The notes under the pieces were generated by a model, which made no database searches, had not been told where the DNA came from, and saw only the letters and a program-made list of their open reading frames with translations. Positions 1 to 8,006 of a DNA stretch of 64,000 nucleotides are shown one piece after another; within the stretch, counting starts at the first letter, position 1; every line of letters begins with the position of its first letter. This DNA is from Chryseobacterium lathyri. GTDB taxonomy: Bacteria > Bacteroidota > Bacteroidia > Flavobacteriales > Weeksellaceae. Location: NCBI RefSeq assembly GCF_003290185.1, contig NZ_QNFY01000003.1, positions 310,001-374,000 on the forward strand, read 5' to 3'. The position numbers and the translations under genes are program-made.

Positions 1-2
1 CA

Positions 3-1394
3 GATGTGATGAACATTGGTTCTGACCAGATCACTACGCAGATCAGTACAAAATACCGGGCAGATGGTGTAAAGCTCAGAAAAGAATTTGTTAAAACCAC
101 AATAGGTTTTTCGGGAACCGAAACCACCACACAGGTGACAGATTATTTAGATGGATTTCAGTATTTTAAATCTACTTCCAGCAGTACAGGAGGGAATGGT
201 GATCCGGGATCATCAGAATCCTTTTCAAGAGCAATGGAGCCACAAGCTTATTCACTGGATTTGTTCGATGCTATGGATTCATCTGCCAAAATACCCGACC
301 TGCAATTTTTTCCTACGGCTGAGGGCTTTTATGATTATACAAAAAATCAATATATTTACAATTACTCAGATCATTTAGGAAATGTAAGGGTAAGTTTCGC
401 CAGAAACAGCGCAGGCGCTCTGGAAATTGTTGACAGCAATGATTATTATCCTTTCGGGATGAACCACCTGAAAACAGGGAATGCCTATTTCGGAGCGGGC
501 AGTTATAAAAATTACAAGTTCGGGAAAAAGGAGTTACAGGAAACAGGTTTCTATGATTTTGGAAGCCGTATGTATATGAACGACGGGGTACGATGGATGA
601 GCCCAGACCCACTGAGTGAAGAATTTTCAGACTGGTCGCCTTACAGTTATGCGTTAAACAATCCTATAAGATTTACCGATCCTGACGGAAATGCCGCTGT
701 GGATGCAGTAGATGGCGAATGTTGCCAACATTTAAAAGGATTTGCCCTTACAATGATTGACAATGTAGCGGGGTCTAATTTGAGGAATAAGTACGGCTCC
801 AATTCTCAATCCTATAGAAATGGGGTGAGTAACGGACATGGAGCATCTTTAGTATTAGGTGCCCTAATGGCGACAGATGGCATAGGAAGTATTGGAGGAG
901 GAACAGGTGGATTAGCTTTATCTACTGCAGCTTCATCTACTGGTGTAGGTGCTGTGGCAGGAGGACCGGGTGCAGCTGTTAGTAGTGGTTTAATTTTGAA
1001 AGGAACAATTGAAGTAGCCGGTGCTGCCGCCATTTTCAAGAACACTCATGATAATATGAAGAGTGACGAAGGCACTGATTCATCAAACTCAAATAAAGGT
1101 AGAAGTGGGAAACAAGCAAGATTAAGAGAATTGGCGAATGAACCAAAATTAGGTAAAGCAGATAAAGGATGGCTAAAATCTGATATCAATAAAGTTGCAA
1201 AAGGAAAGAGAACGACAGTTAGAAATCCTCCGGGAAAAGATTTAGCACATGAAAGAGGCAGAGAGGCGGCTAAAGGCTATTCTTATAAGTATTCCCACTT
1301 GCAAGATAGATCTTTACATAGAAGACAACATAAGTATGATAATGGAGGGAGGAAAAATAAGGAAAGACCGGTGGAAGATGGTAAAAAGAATTAA
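3..1394 (+). CDS. RHS-repeat polymorphic toxin, C-terminal part (5' end outside window)
   Basis: The reading frame is open to the left edge, so this is the end of a much larger RHS/YD-repeat protein. The RHS core motif (GSRMYMND, then WMSPDPL, then ending at RFTDPDG) lies at about residues 185-228 of the visible part. A Gly/Ala-rich, possibly membrane-crossing stretch follows at about 280-345. The variable tip, about residues 363-455, contains RNPPGKDLAHERGREAAKG and a basic His-rich end (LHRRQHKYDN). It resembles the 'polymorphic toxin type 8' domain (Ntox8), a presumed nuclease toxin delivered between cells; that match is from memory. Three small genes follow in the arrangement usual for immunity proteins. 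Confidence 0.8.
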   Translation, partial: DVMNIGSDQITTQISTKYRADGVKLRKEFVKTTIGFSGTETTTQVTDYLDGFQYFKSTSSSTGGNGDPGSSESFSRAMEPQAYSLDLFDAMDSSAKIPDLQFFPTAEGFYDYTKNQYIYNYSDHLGNVRVSFARNSAGALEIVDSNDYYPFGMNHLKTGNAYFGAGSYKNYKFGKKELQETGFYDFGSRMYMNDGVRWMSPDPLSEEFSDWSPYSYALNNPIRFTDPDGNAAVDAVDGECCQHLKGFALTMIDNVAGSNLRNKYGSNSQSYRNGVSNGHGASLVLGALMATDGIGSIGGGTGGLALSTAASSTGVGAVAGGPGAAVSSGLILKGTIEVAGAAAIFKNTHDNMKSDEGTDSSNSNKGRSGKQARLRELANEPKLGKADKGWLKSDINKVAKGKRTTVRNPPGKDLAHERGREAAKGYSYKYSHLQDRSLHRRQHKYDNGGRKNKERPVEDGKKN

Positions 1395-1408
1395 TAAACT
1401 ATAATATT

Positions 1409-1792
1409 ATGAATAATAAAGAAATTGAAAATGTTTTAAAATTAGAGCCTTTCAAAAGGTACGAATACTTTATTAAGAAAGTTGCTGATTTTGAACAATT
1501 ATGGACAATTGTTGATGAAGAGGGAGATTATGCCATCTCCGAGGTTGATGATTTTAGTCTCATCCCATTTTGGCCTGCTGAAGAGTTTGTTTCTTTAGAT
1601 TTGCAAGAAGGTTGGGAAGATTGCAAACCCTTTAAATTAACTTTAGATGATTTGAGAGAAAATATATTTGATATTATTAGTTCTGAAAACTATTTAATAA
1701 ATGTATTTCCAGTAAATGGAAAATCTGGTTTTGTAGTGGATCTTCAAGAATTTAGTAGAGATTTGAATGAAGAATTAGATAAGATTGAATAA
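1409..1792 (+). CDS. DUF2750 family protein, candidate immunity protein
   Basis: This 127-residue acidic protein starts 14 bp after the toxin stop codon, so it is probably cotranscribed with it. Its pattern (RYEYFIKKVADFEQLW near residue 14, then IPFWPAEEFV near 50, then LINVFPV near 95) is that of DUF2750 proteins. It is clearly paralogous to the protein at 2445-2822, with the same motifs in the same order. The position directly behind an RHS toxin tip suggests an immunity role, which is inference. No signal peptide or membrane segment is visible, which fits a cytosolic toxin-neutralising protein. Confidence 0.7.
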   Translation: MNNKEIENVLKLEPFKRYEYFIKKVADFEQLWTIVDEEGDYAISEVDDFSLIPFWPAEEFVSLDLQEGWEDCKPFKLTLDDLRENIFDIISSENYLINVFPVNGKSGFVVDLQEFSRDLNEELDKIE

Positions 1793-1794
1793 AA

Positions 1795-1836
1795 TAAGAA
1801 TTAGCGTATCATTTTAAAATGATACGCTAATTCTTA
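1795..1836. terminator. perfect 42-bp palindrome after the first immunity gene
   Basis: Two 21-base arms are exact reverse complements with no loop (centre between 1815 and 1816, ATTTT/AAAAT). It begins 2 bp after the DUF2750 stop codon and could terminate or attenuate transcription between the toxin-immunity pair and the SUKH gene. The arms end in A/T runs on both strands, so it could act in both directions. Confidence 0.65.
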
Positions 1837-1854
1837 ACTAAACACTTATGAGTA

Positions 1855-2436
1855 ATGAATCAAGAAATAAAAGGGCTTATTTATAAGTTTGAAAATTTAG
1901 GCATTGCAAATTCTAGTGACGGAGCTTTGTTAATTGGCCATGTACCATTTAAGGGCCCGCAAGCTTGGTTAAACATTATATTTCCGAAATTAAATAATGA
2001 AGAAGTAGCTTTGTTGGAGGAAGATTTAAGAACTACCATTCCAAAAGAGTATAAAGATTTTTTAATGAATTTTAGTAATGGTTGCAATATTTTATCTTCT
2101 AATTTAAGTCTTTATGGATTAAGAAGACAATTAACTCGTGATCCAAAAGCAAATTCAAGACAGCCATTTTCGATTCTCACACCAAACAAATATGAGAGAC
2201 CAGAAAATGCTAAAGATAGTTATTTTTTTATTGGAGGATATCAATGGGATGGTTCACTCTTATATATAGACAAGGATACTAATATAGTACATTGTGGTTC
2301 ACCAGATGATGCTACTTCAAAAGTTCAGTGGGCATCTTTTGAAAAAATGTTATTATCTGAATTGAAGCGTTTATATACTTTCTTTGATGAGGAAGGAAGA
2401 GAAATTGATGAAGATGTTTCAACATTACCTTATTGA
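1855..2436 (+). CDS. SMI1/KNR4 (SUKH) family protein, candidate immunity protein
   Basis: The protein has 193 residues. The SUKH signature is visible at about residues 58-80 (TTIPKEYKDFLMNFSNG), followed by a SUKH-like middle with PFSILTPNKYERPENA and FFIGGYQWDGSLLYID. SUKH proteins are a known superfamily of immunity proteins to polymorphic toxins. It lies between two DUF2750 paralogues, so the locus resembles an immunity array. It may neutralise a related toxin rather than the tip seen here. Its start at 1855 is the first ATG in frame after the 42-bp palindrome. Confidence 0.75.
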   Translation: MNQEIKGLIYKFENLGIANSSDGALLIGHVPFKGPQAWLNIIFPKLNNEEVALLEEDLRTTIPKEYKDFLMNFSNGCNILSSNLSLYGLRRQLTRDPKANSRQPFSILTPNKYERPENAKDSYFFIGGYQWDGSLLYIDKDTNIVHCGSPDDATSKVQWASFEKMLLSELKRLYTFFDEEGREIDEDVSTLPY

Positions 2437-2444
2437 ATACTAAA

Positions 2445-2822
2445 ATGGGAAATAAAATTGAGAACATTTTAAAAATGTCAGAAAAAGAAAGGTATGATTA
2501 CTTCATTAGAAAAGTGGCAGATTTTGAACAAATTTGGGGGCTTAATGATGAAGGCTGGGCATTACTTGGTGATAATGATGGAAACAGAATACTTCCATTA
2601 TGGCCAGAAAAAGAATTTGCCGAGTTGTGTGCTGTTGATCAATGGAAAGATCATAAGGCTGAAGTAATAGAATTAGATAATTTTATAGAAAAATGGGTTC
2701 CTGGTATGACAAATGACAAAACATTAATCAATGTTTTTCTAACTCCAAATACAAAAGGAACTGTTATATCACCAGATGATCTTAATTCTGATTTACAAGA
2801 AGAATTAGAACAATATGAATAG
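2445..2822 (+). CDS. DUF2750 family protein, second copy
   Basis: This 125-residue paralogue of the protein at 1409-1792 carries RYDYFIRKVADFEQIWGL, then GWALLGDNDG, then LPLWPEKEFAEL. It is closer to the usual DUF2750 consensus than the first copy. A TTG at 2433 overlaps the SUKH stop codon, but the ATG at 2445 gives the expected family N-terminus (MGNKIENILK). Duplicated immunity genes behind an RHS toxin often reflect past replacement of toxin tips. The immunity function is inferred from position. Confidence 0.7.
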   Translation: MGNKIENILKMSEKERYDYFIRKVADFEQIWGLNDEGWALLGDNDGNRILPLWPEKEFAELCAVDQWKDHKAEVIELDNFIEKWVPGMTNDKTLINVFLTPNTKGTVISPDDLNSDLQEELEQYE

Positions 2823-2877
2823 ATAAAAATTAGAATCTTATTATCTAATGATATATAACATTTTATAATTGATATTT

Positions 2878-2905
2878 GAGCCGCCCAATTTCGGACGGCT
2901 CTTTT
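2878..2905 (+). terminator. rho-independent terminator of the toxin/immunity operon
   Basis: A GC stem (GAGCCG with CGGCTC) flanks a short loop and is followed by CTTTTT. It stands 55 bp beyond the last immunity gene and closes the rightward operon. Confidence 0.75.
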
Positions 2906-2940
2906 TAATTCTGAATATCTACAAATAGCCTCAAAAAATT

Positions 2941-2972
2941 ACTCCCTTATTAGTCTAGTCTAATAAGGGAGT
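2941..2972. terminator. perfect 13-bp stem hairpin
   Basis: The arms ACTCCCTTATTAG and CTAATAAGGGAGT are exact complements around a 6-base loop. It lies between the convergent immunity operon and the phage-like operon, so it may stop transcription from either side. It is followed by TTTAATTTA only, so the rightward U-tract is weak. Confidence 0.5.
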
Positions 2973-3073
2973 TTAATTTAGTTCAACCATTATTTTGTAT
3001 TGTTTGTATGGTTATGATTTTAAAAGAATTCGGATTCTATCCGATAGATAATTAACGAAAAAAATTGTGGGTG

Positions 3074-3086
3074 GCTAATGTGCCGA
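3074..3086 (+). repeat. 13-bp direct repeat, copy 1 (GCTAATGTGCCGA)
   Basis: This 13-mer overlaps the stop codon of the last phage-like gene. The same 13-mer in the same orientation occurs at 8744-8756, just past the repressor gene. The two copies bracket the seven-gene phage module. They are direct, not inverted, so they are not Mu-type transposon ends. They may be a chance match. Confidence 0.35.
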
Positions 3087-3734
3087 AAAATTAAGCTCTA
3101 TCCGTTCATATTTACCCTCCTCATTCTGCTTTTCAAAATCGTATTGATAACCCTTCAGAAAATTACTGTAACTCTGTTTTAAGAGCCTTAAACCTTCTTT
3201 CCATCTTGGATCATTAAAACGGGTTTCATGGCTTAATAAATTCATTACACTGGCATAATCAAGGTCACCTTTTTTATTTTTCACTAAGAACCCGATTAAC
3301 ATTTCAAATAAATCTTTGTCCCTTTTTTTTACAGTATCATACAGGAATGCGTGGATCAGCTCCAGAGCTTTTGTGCTTCTTTCATCCCATGTTGGCTGTG
3401 TATCCCGGCGGCGTTTAATCCTGAGCTTTTTATCACTGTGCATTAAAGAGAAGCCCCCTTTTGAATTACTGCGGATTTTTCCGTACTCATTGAGTTTCTC
3501 TTGATGCTTTTCCATCTTGGAATGGGTTAATTTCTTAAGCAGATACGATTTACTTTCAACTTCAAGTGCCAGGGCAATTAATTCTCCCATATCACTGTCG
3601 CGCTCGGCTTCATATTCCCGTCTTTCTTTTTCCTGCTTATCAGTCTCAAGCTCTATTTTATAATTTAAAACAGCTTCCATTTCCTTCGCAGATAATTCAT
3701 TAATAGGTTTTTCTAAAAGTTTATTGATATTCAT
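3075..3734 (-). CDS. DUF3164 family Mu-like phage protein
   Basis: The protein has 219 residues. Its C-terminal two-thirds (KLNEYGKIRSNSKGGFSL, then DKKLRIKRRR, then FDERS-like WDERSTKALELIHAFL) resembles DUF3164, a family found in the early region of Mu-like phages. The N-terminal 70 residues are charged and probably coiled coil. It is the most distal gene of the leftward phage operon. In complete Mu-like phages further early and all late genes would follow, but here immunity genes follow instead. The biochemical function is unknown. Confidence 0.6.
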   Translation of the reverse strand: MNINKLLEKPINELSAKEMEAVLNYKIELETDKQEKERREYEAERDSDMGELIALALEVESKSYLLKKLTHSKMEKHQEKLNEYGKIRSNSKGGFSLMHSDKKLRIKRRRDTQPTWDERSTKALELIHAFLYDTVKKRDKDLFEMLIGFLVKNKKGDLDYASVMNLLSHETRFNDPRWKEGLRLLKQSYSNFLKGYQYDFEKQNEEGKYERIELNFSAH

Positions 3735-3755
3735 AATTGTGGTTTTAAAGTTGTT

Positions 3756-4052
3756 TTATTTTAGTTCATTTAGTTCTTCCCTGTAATGTGGAAAGTAGTT
3801 CAGATAATTTTCTGTTTCAACCCACAGATCCAGATCCGGATCATGAAAATACTGGAACCGGTCTTCCCCGTAATGCATCACGGGTGGCTCCCAATTTTCA
3901 TTCTCCACCCATTCATACGCTGCCAAAATTCTTGGTGTTGTAGAATTGGCTTTCTCTTCCATGTATAAATGGATTTTTACACGTTCTCCCCATTTTAAAA
4001 ACCGGACAAGGCTGTCCAGCTGTAAAACCTTTAGTAATATATTGTTGTTCAT
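3756..4052 (-). CDS. small hypothetical protein of the phage-like operon
   Basis: This is a 98-residue protein using the ATG at 4052; an upstream in-frame ATG at 4109 would overlap the preceding ATPase gene. It is rich in aromatic and acidic residues (WGERVKIHLYMEEK, then YFHDPDLDLWVETENYLNYF). I recognise no domain. It lies 7 bp after the ATPase gene and 21 bp before DUF3164, so it belongs to the same transcript. Confidence 0.55.
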   Translation of the reverse strand: MNNNILLKVLQLDSLVRFLKWGERVKIHLYMEEKANSTTPRILAAYEWVENENWEPPVMHYGEDRFQYFHDPDLDLWVETENYLNYFPHYREELNELK

Positions 4053-4059
4053 TGTATTT

Positions 4060-4686
4060 CTATTTTGTATTATTTTCTGTTCCCCAATAAAGATTAGCTT
4101 TTTCTTCATTGATCATTAGTGTACCTCCCGGACATCTCCCGGAAATAATGGCCTTTAATCCTTCTGCCTGAATAATGATTTTTGCCAGCTTTCTCCATGT
4201 TGTTGCCAGCGCATTGTCCGGCAAACCTTTTACCTCGTGACAAACCATTATGATTAATTTGTTGGGATGGTTCTGTTTTAATTCTGATACCATCTTCCTT
4301 GTGATCTCGTCCCTGTAAATTGTTGAATTATCTATGAAAATGATCTTAGCACATTTTCGGGAGCTAAAACGAGCCAAAAGGTCTGGCCACGGCTCGTAAT
4401 CTATGATGTGAAATTTTTTGTCTTTGTCTGATAACCCCGCAAATTTCATGGCGGCAATAATGTCCTTTGATAATCCCTCTTCTGCGGATATATAAAGCAC
4501 TTTTCCAAATGTGGTAAGGTATTTAGCCAGCATCATGGCAAAAGTTGATTTCCCGTTCTTTTCTCCTCCTCCTAAGTACCAAAAACCGGTGGTTTCCGGT
4601 TTTCCAAAAGCTTGAAGCCAAAGTCCAGTAAATTCAAACAGTTTAAACACAATGGAAAACGCTTGTTTTACTGATAGCGCCTTCAT
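4060..4686 (-). CDS. P-loop ATPase of the Mu-like early operon
   Basis: The protein has 208 residues with a Walker A loop (LGGGEKNGKST, about residues 38-48), a Walker B-like strand (CAKIIFIDNS, about 112-121) and a RecA/RepA-like layout. It ends in a short strand-rich tail. Its start overlaps the MuB-like gene stop by one base, a sign of translational coupling. Phages of this type carry a second ATPase next to MuB. A role in replicative transposition is likely but is inferred from position. Confidence 0.6.
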   Translation of the reverse strand: MKALSVKQAFSIVFKLFEFTGLWLQAFGKPETTGFWYLGGGEKNGKSTFAMMLAKYLTTFGKVLYISAEEGLSKDIIAAMKFAGLSDKDKKFHIIDYEPWPDLLARFSSRKCAKIIFIDNSTIYRDEITRKMVSELKQNHPNKLIIMVCHEVKGLPDNALATTWRKLAKIIIQAEGLKAIISGRCPGGTLMINEEKANLYWGTENNTK

Positions 4687-5624
4687 TATTCCCTGACTTT
4701 TAAAAGTGTTTCTAAATATCTAAGTGATTTGATACGCCCGCCATGTTCCCCTTTCTGCTTTCCTTCAAAAGGATTCGCAACTTTTACCATACATTTTTTA
4801 ACCACCTCATTCACTTCATTTTTATTTTTCAAATTGATGTAGGCAACGTCCCCGAAAAGCTTTAAGTAAAATTCTTTACGCTCCTCAGGATTTTTAGGAA
4901 CCAGCGTCACAAAATCATCAGAAAGACGGCTGAATATCTCTGCAAAACCTACCTTGTGATTATTGATGCCTTTCGTAATTTTTGCGCGCAGTCCATCGGC
5001 TCCCATTGCATACCACGTACAATTATGCTTAGTGGCATTCATTATTCCTTTTAATTCCAGATAAGCGTTGTATTCAAGGTCCCCAAACTCATCCACGCAG
5101 ACAAACGGGTTTTCAATGATATTTAAGGCGTATTTTACCGTTTCCAGAATATCATAATACTTTCCGGTGGTATCACAGCCTAAAGAGGCAGCTAACTGTT
5201 TTACAAAGCGTATTTTAGTTTGAGACTGAGAACAATCCACGTAAAAAGCATTTTTCATTTTAGAAATAATATCTATGGCGCAGCGTGTTTTCCCGATCCC
5301 ACAGTCGTCTACCAAAATCATTGATGTTCTGGTCGCCTGACAGAAATTGAAATTGTCTTCTAAGGCGCAGTAGATTTCGGTTCTCACCAATTTCATTTCA
5401 TAATCGTTCTTTGCCGTTTGGAATTTTGAACCGATATTAAGCCACTGGCCAAATGACAAAATATCTTCCGTTTTTCCATCCTGTAAAGATTTGTAAACGC
5501 TCAAATCTATTCCGAGTGATCTGGCATAAGCGGTATCATTCCCCTTGAATTGGTCCCTTCCGCTAAACATAGAAGAAAGGATCTTCTGTTTTTGCTCTGT
5601 TGTAATTAAATCTTTTGTAGTCAT
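4686..5624 (-). CDS. MuB-like transposition target-selection ATPase
   Basis: The protein has 312 residues. A short helix-turn-helix-like N-terminus (TAYARSLGIDLSVYKSLQDG, about residues 31-50) is followed by an AAA+ ATPase domain with Walker A DDCGIGKT (about 106-113) and Walker B PFVCVDEFGD (about 173-182). This is the architecture of MuB, which binds DNA non-specifically, selects targets and activates the transposase. It sits directly downstream of the MuA-like gene, as in Mu. Confidence 0.8.
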   Translation of the reverse strand: MTTKDLITTEQKQKILSSMFSGRDQFKGNDTAYARSLGIDLSVYKSLQDGKTEDILSFGQWLNIGSKFQTAKNDYEMKLVRTEIYCALEDNFNFCQATRTSMILVDDCGIGKTRCAIDIISKMKNAFYVDCSQSQTKIRFVKQLAASLGCDTTGKYYDILETVKYALNIIENPFVCVDEFGDLEYNAYLELKGIMNATKHNCTWYAMGADGLRAKITKGINNHKVGFAEIFSRLSDDFVTLVPKNPEERKEFYLKLFGDVAYINLKNKNEVNEVVKKCMVKVANPFEGKQKGEHGGRIKSLRYLETLLKVRE

Positions 5625-5648
5625 ATTTCTATTGTAATTTTGGTTTTT

Positions 5649-7700
5649 TTAAAAATTTGAGGCCCAGCTTCTCACGTTTGATGTATCACGGTTGTGGTTG
5701 TAAGCAGTTTCCTCAGCCTCGGAGAAAACTTCCTCCGGTGTATTATTGTTAGCCGTGTATCTGTTACGGCCTGCAATCTGGAATTTGTTGTTCAGTGTTT
5801 TTTTACGGTGGTCAATAACAAGGACCTGATCAATTTCACGTTTACGCTGGGCCATGAATTTGTTAACCGTATTTGAGTAAGCACTTGCTAACTGGCGATT
5901 CAACTCGCCCTGTTCATCTCTTTCATGGATTGATCTTGAATATTCCGGATCTGGAACCAGATCGCAAAGCATAATATCGTCATAATAGATCATCGCTTTT
6001 AAAACATTCCCGTCGTTCCCATCAAGCCAGTAAATCGTAAACTCTTTACCTTCGACATATTTCAGAAGCCTTATTAAATCATCGTGGAGTGCAATTTCAC
6101 CATCCATCCCCAATACAAAAGTTGTATTTCTGAACTTGATAATTCCGGCATTGCAGCTTGACTTTTCAACCTTGCCAATGTGCGGGAGTATAGCTGTCCA
6201 GTTGGTTGCCTGTGTGTTTTTGTTCTGCATTTCACAAAATACCTCCCAGCGGGTTTTATCCTTATGAACAGAGTGAGGCATATTGTTCCATGTTTCAATA
6301 TCGCTGAGTGACTGGTCAACAATCGTATCAAAAGGGATAATAATTTCTTCTTCTCCGCTTTTCTGGTTATCTTCCTTCAGGGCGTGCGGCCTTGCCATCC
6401 ATCCTAAACGGCTCTTTTCATGCCTATACCTTAATTCCTCAAACTTTCGCTCAATAATTTTTGACCTTGCCCGGTTTTTATAAATGTTCACCCGGTCAAA
6501 CATTGCCCCATTACGTAAGAAAGTATCCTTAAATCCGCTGTTTAATGAACTCTCGCATTCCAGCCCCAACGGAAGGTTAAAGCCCCATTCTGAGTAGTTT
6601 CTGACCATTTGACGATAAAAATCGATGATGATCCCTTTTTTATCCTTTCCCCAAACCCAGCACGTCCACGCTTCCGACCCTACATCAATACCCATATAGA
6701 ACCATGCACGCTTCCTGTTTTCATTATACATAAATGGAGGTTGCCTGTCGTCAATGGAGATGAGTGTACCTGCTTCCTTAATTTTGGTCAGCTTATGTGC
6801 CGGTGTAAATTCTTGCATTAGTTTCTGGCGGTCACCGGAACGCTTGGCAAAGGTTCCAATCTTGTTTTCCCATTTCCCAAGCCATGCGATAATGGAATTG
6901 TCTGCCATTTCCCTGAAATTTGGATTAGTACGGTCATATTCTTCTGCGGTATCTTTATTGATAATATCAAGCTCACCGTTTAAAAAAGCCTGATATTGAT
7001 CAGCAACCTCGGTGCGAGAAGGTTTATAATCCTGTCCTGCGAACATATCATTCAATAAGGCCATCATTTCGTCTGTCATTAATTTCCGGTTCTGGTTTTT
7101 CAGTTTACCGGAAATAAGGCTCTCAAAATTGTATCCGTTATCAAAAGAATGAAAGAAAGGTTTCCAGACACGGTCAAACCCTCTTTGAGAGGAAGGTATG
7201 GTGTGGGTTCTGTCATATACCTTAGGCAGGAACTCATTAAAGGTGATAATATCTGTTATAATAGAAGGCATTAATCCTCGGCCCGATGTTTTTCTTAATT
7301 TTTTCCACTCCGTTAAGCGGGCCTGTCTTAGCCTCTCGGCAGCAATAAGTACACTGGCATTGGTAATGTATTCCTCCTTGAAGCTTTCTTTTAATGGTGA
7401 TCCGTCCTCAAACCTGAAATCAGTATAATAACGTACAGCAGTGGAATCAAATTCAAAAAATGATAGTAAAGGGTGTCTCATTTTACGGGGATCACCCATG
7501 CTGTCTTGTACATTTTTTGAAAGGCTGTCAAAATCAATATACATCTGCCTTCCATTGCCTCCTTTCTGAACTTTTTTGATTCCGTAAGGCAGATTTTTAT
7601 ATCTACTAATTTCGTTTTTAAGTGTACTTAAACAATTGTAATATTTTGGGATAAGCTCGTCTTTCGTAACTACTAATAAATTTCCCCATTCGTGTGGCAT
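5649..7700 (-). CDS. MuA-like DDE transposase
   Basis: The protein has 683 residues, close to MuA (663). The RNase H-like catalytic core spans roughly residues 310-430, with an acidic first position at D317/D318 (LISIDDRQPP) and a third at E417 (RSKIIERKFEELR). Where Mu transposases have the second Asp, this protein reads LPLGLECESSLN (E381). A beta-barrel-like C-terminal region follows at about 500-590, with a basic tail. It would cut and join phage ends during replicative transposition, working with the MuB-like ATPase encoded next. The gene looks intact, with no frameshift. Confidence 0.85.
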   Translation of the reverse strand: MPHEWGNLLVVTKDELIPKYYNCLSTLKNEISRYKNLPYGIKKVQKGGNGRQMYIDFDSLSKNVQDSMGDPRKMRHPLLSFFEFDSTAVRYYTDFRFEDGSPLKESFKEEYITNASVLIAAERLRQARLTEWKKLRKTSGRGLMPSIITDIITFNEFLPKVYDRTHTIPSSQRGFDRVWKPFFHSFDNGYNFESLISGKLKNQNRKLMTDEMMALLNDMFAGQDYKPSRTEVADQYQAFLNGELDIINKDTAEEYDRTNPNFREMADNSIIAWLGKWENKIGTFAKRSGDRQKLMQEFTPAHKLTKIKEAGTLISIDDRQPPFMYNENRKRAWFYMGIDVGSEAWTCWVWGKDKKGIIIDFYRQMVRNYSEWGFNLPLGLECESSLNSGFKDTFLRNGAMFDRVNIYKNRARSKIIERKFEELRYRHEKSRLGWMARPHALKEDNQKSGEEEIIIPFDTIVDQSLSDIETWNNMPHSVHKDKTRWEVFCEMQNKNTQATNWTAILPHIGKVEKSSCNAGIIKFRNTTFVLGMDGEIALHDDLIRLLKYVEGKEFTIYWLDGNDGNVLKAMIYYDDIMLCDLVPDPEYSRSIHERDEQGELNRQLASAYSNTVNKFMAQRKREIDQVLVIDHRKKTLNNKFQIAGRNRYTANNNTPEEVFSEAEETAYNHNRDTSNVRSWASNF

Positions 7701-7731
7701 AATCTTTTTTTAACTCGTTAATTAATCTATT

Positions 7732-7926
7732 CTAATCTGTCTGTAAGCTTTTTCTGTAGTCCAGAACAAACCGTTTCCTGTTTTCTTGTATTTTTTCCAT
7801 TGCTTTCAAGGCTTCCTTTTCGTTACGCTTGTACCTCTTGCGGGCTGCATCAGAAGAGACACTTAATAATTCTCCCAGCAGCTGGTAATCACCATAATTA
7901 ATTTTCCCTTTTTCTTTATTTTCCAT
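7732..7926 (-). CDS. small basic phage regulator (Ner-like position)
   Basis: This 64-residue, highly charged protein is the first gene of the leftward early operon, where Mu encodes Ner. The segment DYQLLGELLSVSSDAARKRYKRN resembles a small helix-turn-helix found in phage proteins that act as excisionase or regulator. It is followed by a basic tail. It may control the early promoter described at 7970-8000. The family is not recognised with certainty. Confidence 0.55.
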   Translation of the reverse strand: MENKEKGKINYGDYQLLGELLSVSSDAARKRYKRNEKEALKAMEKIQENRKRFVLDYRKSLQTD

Positions 7927-7947
7927 GTCAGAATCAATTTTTTATTC

Positions 7948-8000
7948 TAAATTTGTTCAAATGTCCTGACAAAGATATACAGAACTTTCTTAATTACAAA
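7948..8000. promoter_or_regulatory. divergent promoters of the phage genetic switch
   Basis: On the minus strand a complete Bacteroidota promoter is present: TTTG (complement of 7997-8000), 19 bp, then TATCTTTG (complement of 7970-7977), reading into the early operon. On the plus strand TAAATTTG at 7948-7955 is a -7 element for the repressor gene. The two overlap, the usual layout where repressor binding switches between maintenance and lytic transcription. An imperfect dyad (TTGTTC...GACAA, 7953-7972) lies between them and could be an operator. Confidence 0.65.
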
Positions 8001-8006
8001 ATAAAA

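Noticed and set aside
7953..8006. Upstream TTG start for the phage repressor
   Set aside because: The TTG lies inside a -7 promoter element and the extra residues (FKCPDKDIQN...) precede a normal repressor start.
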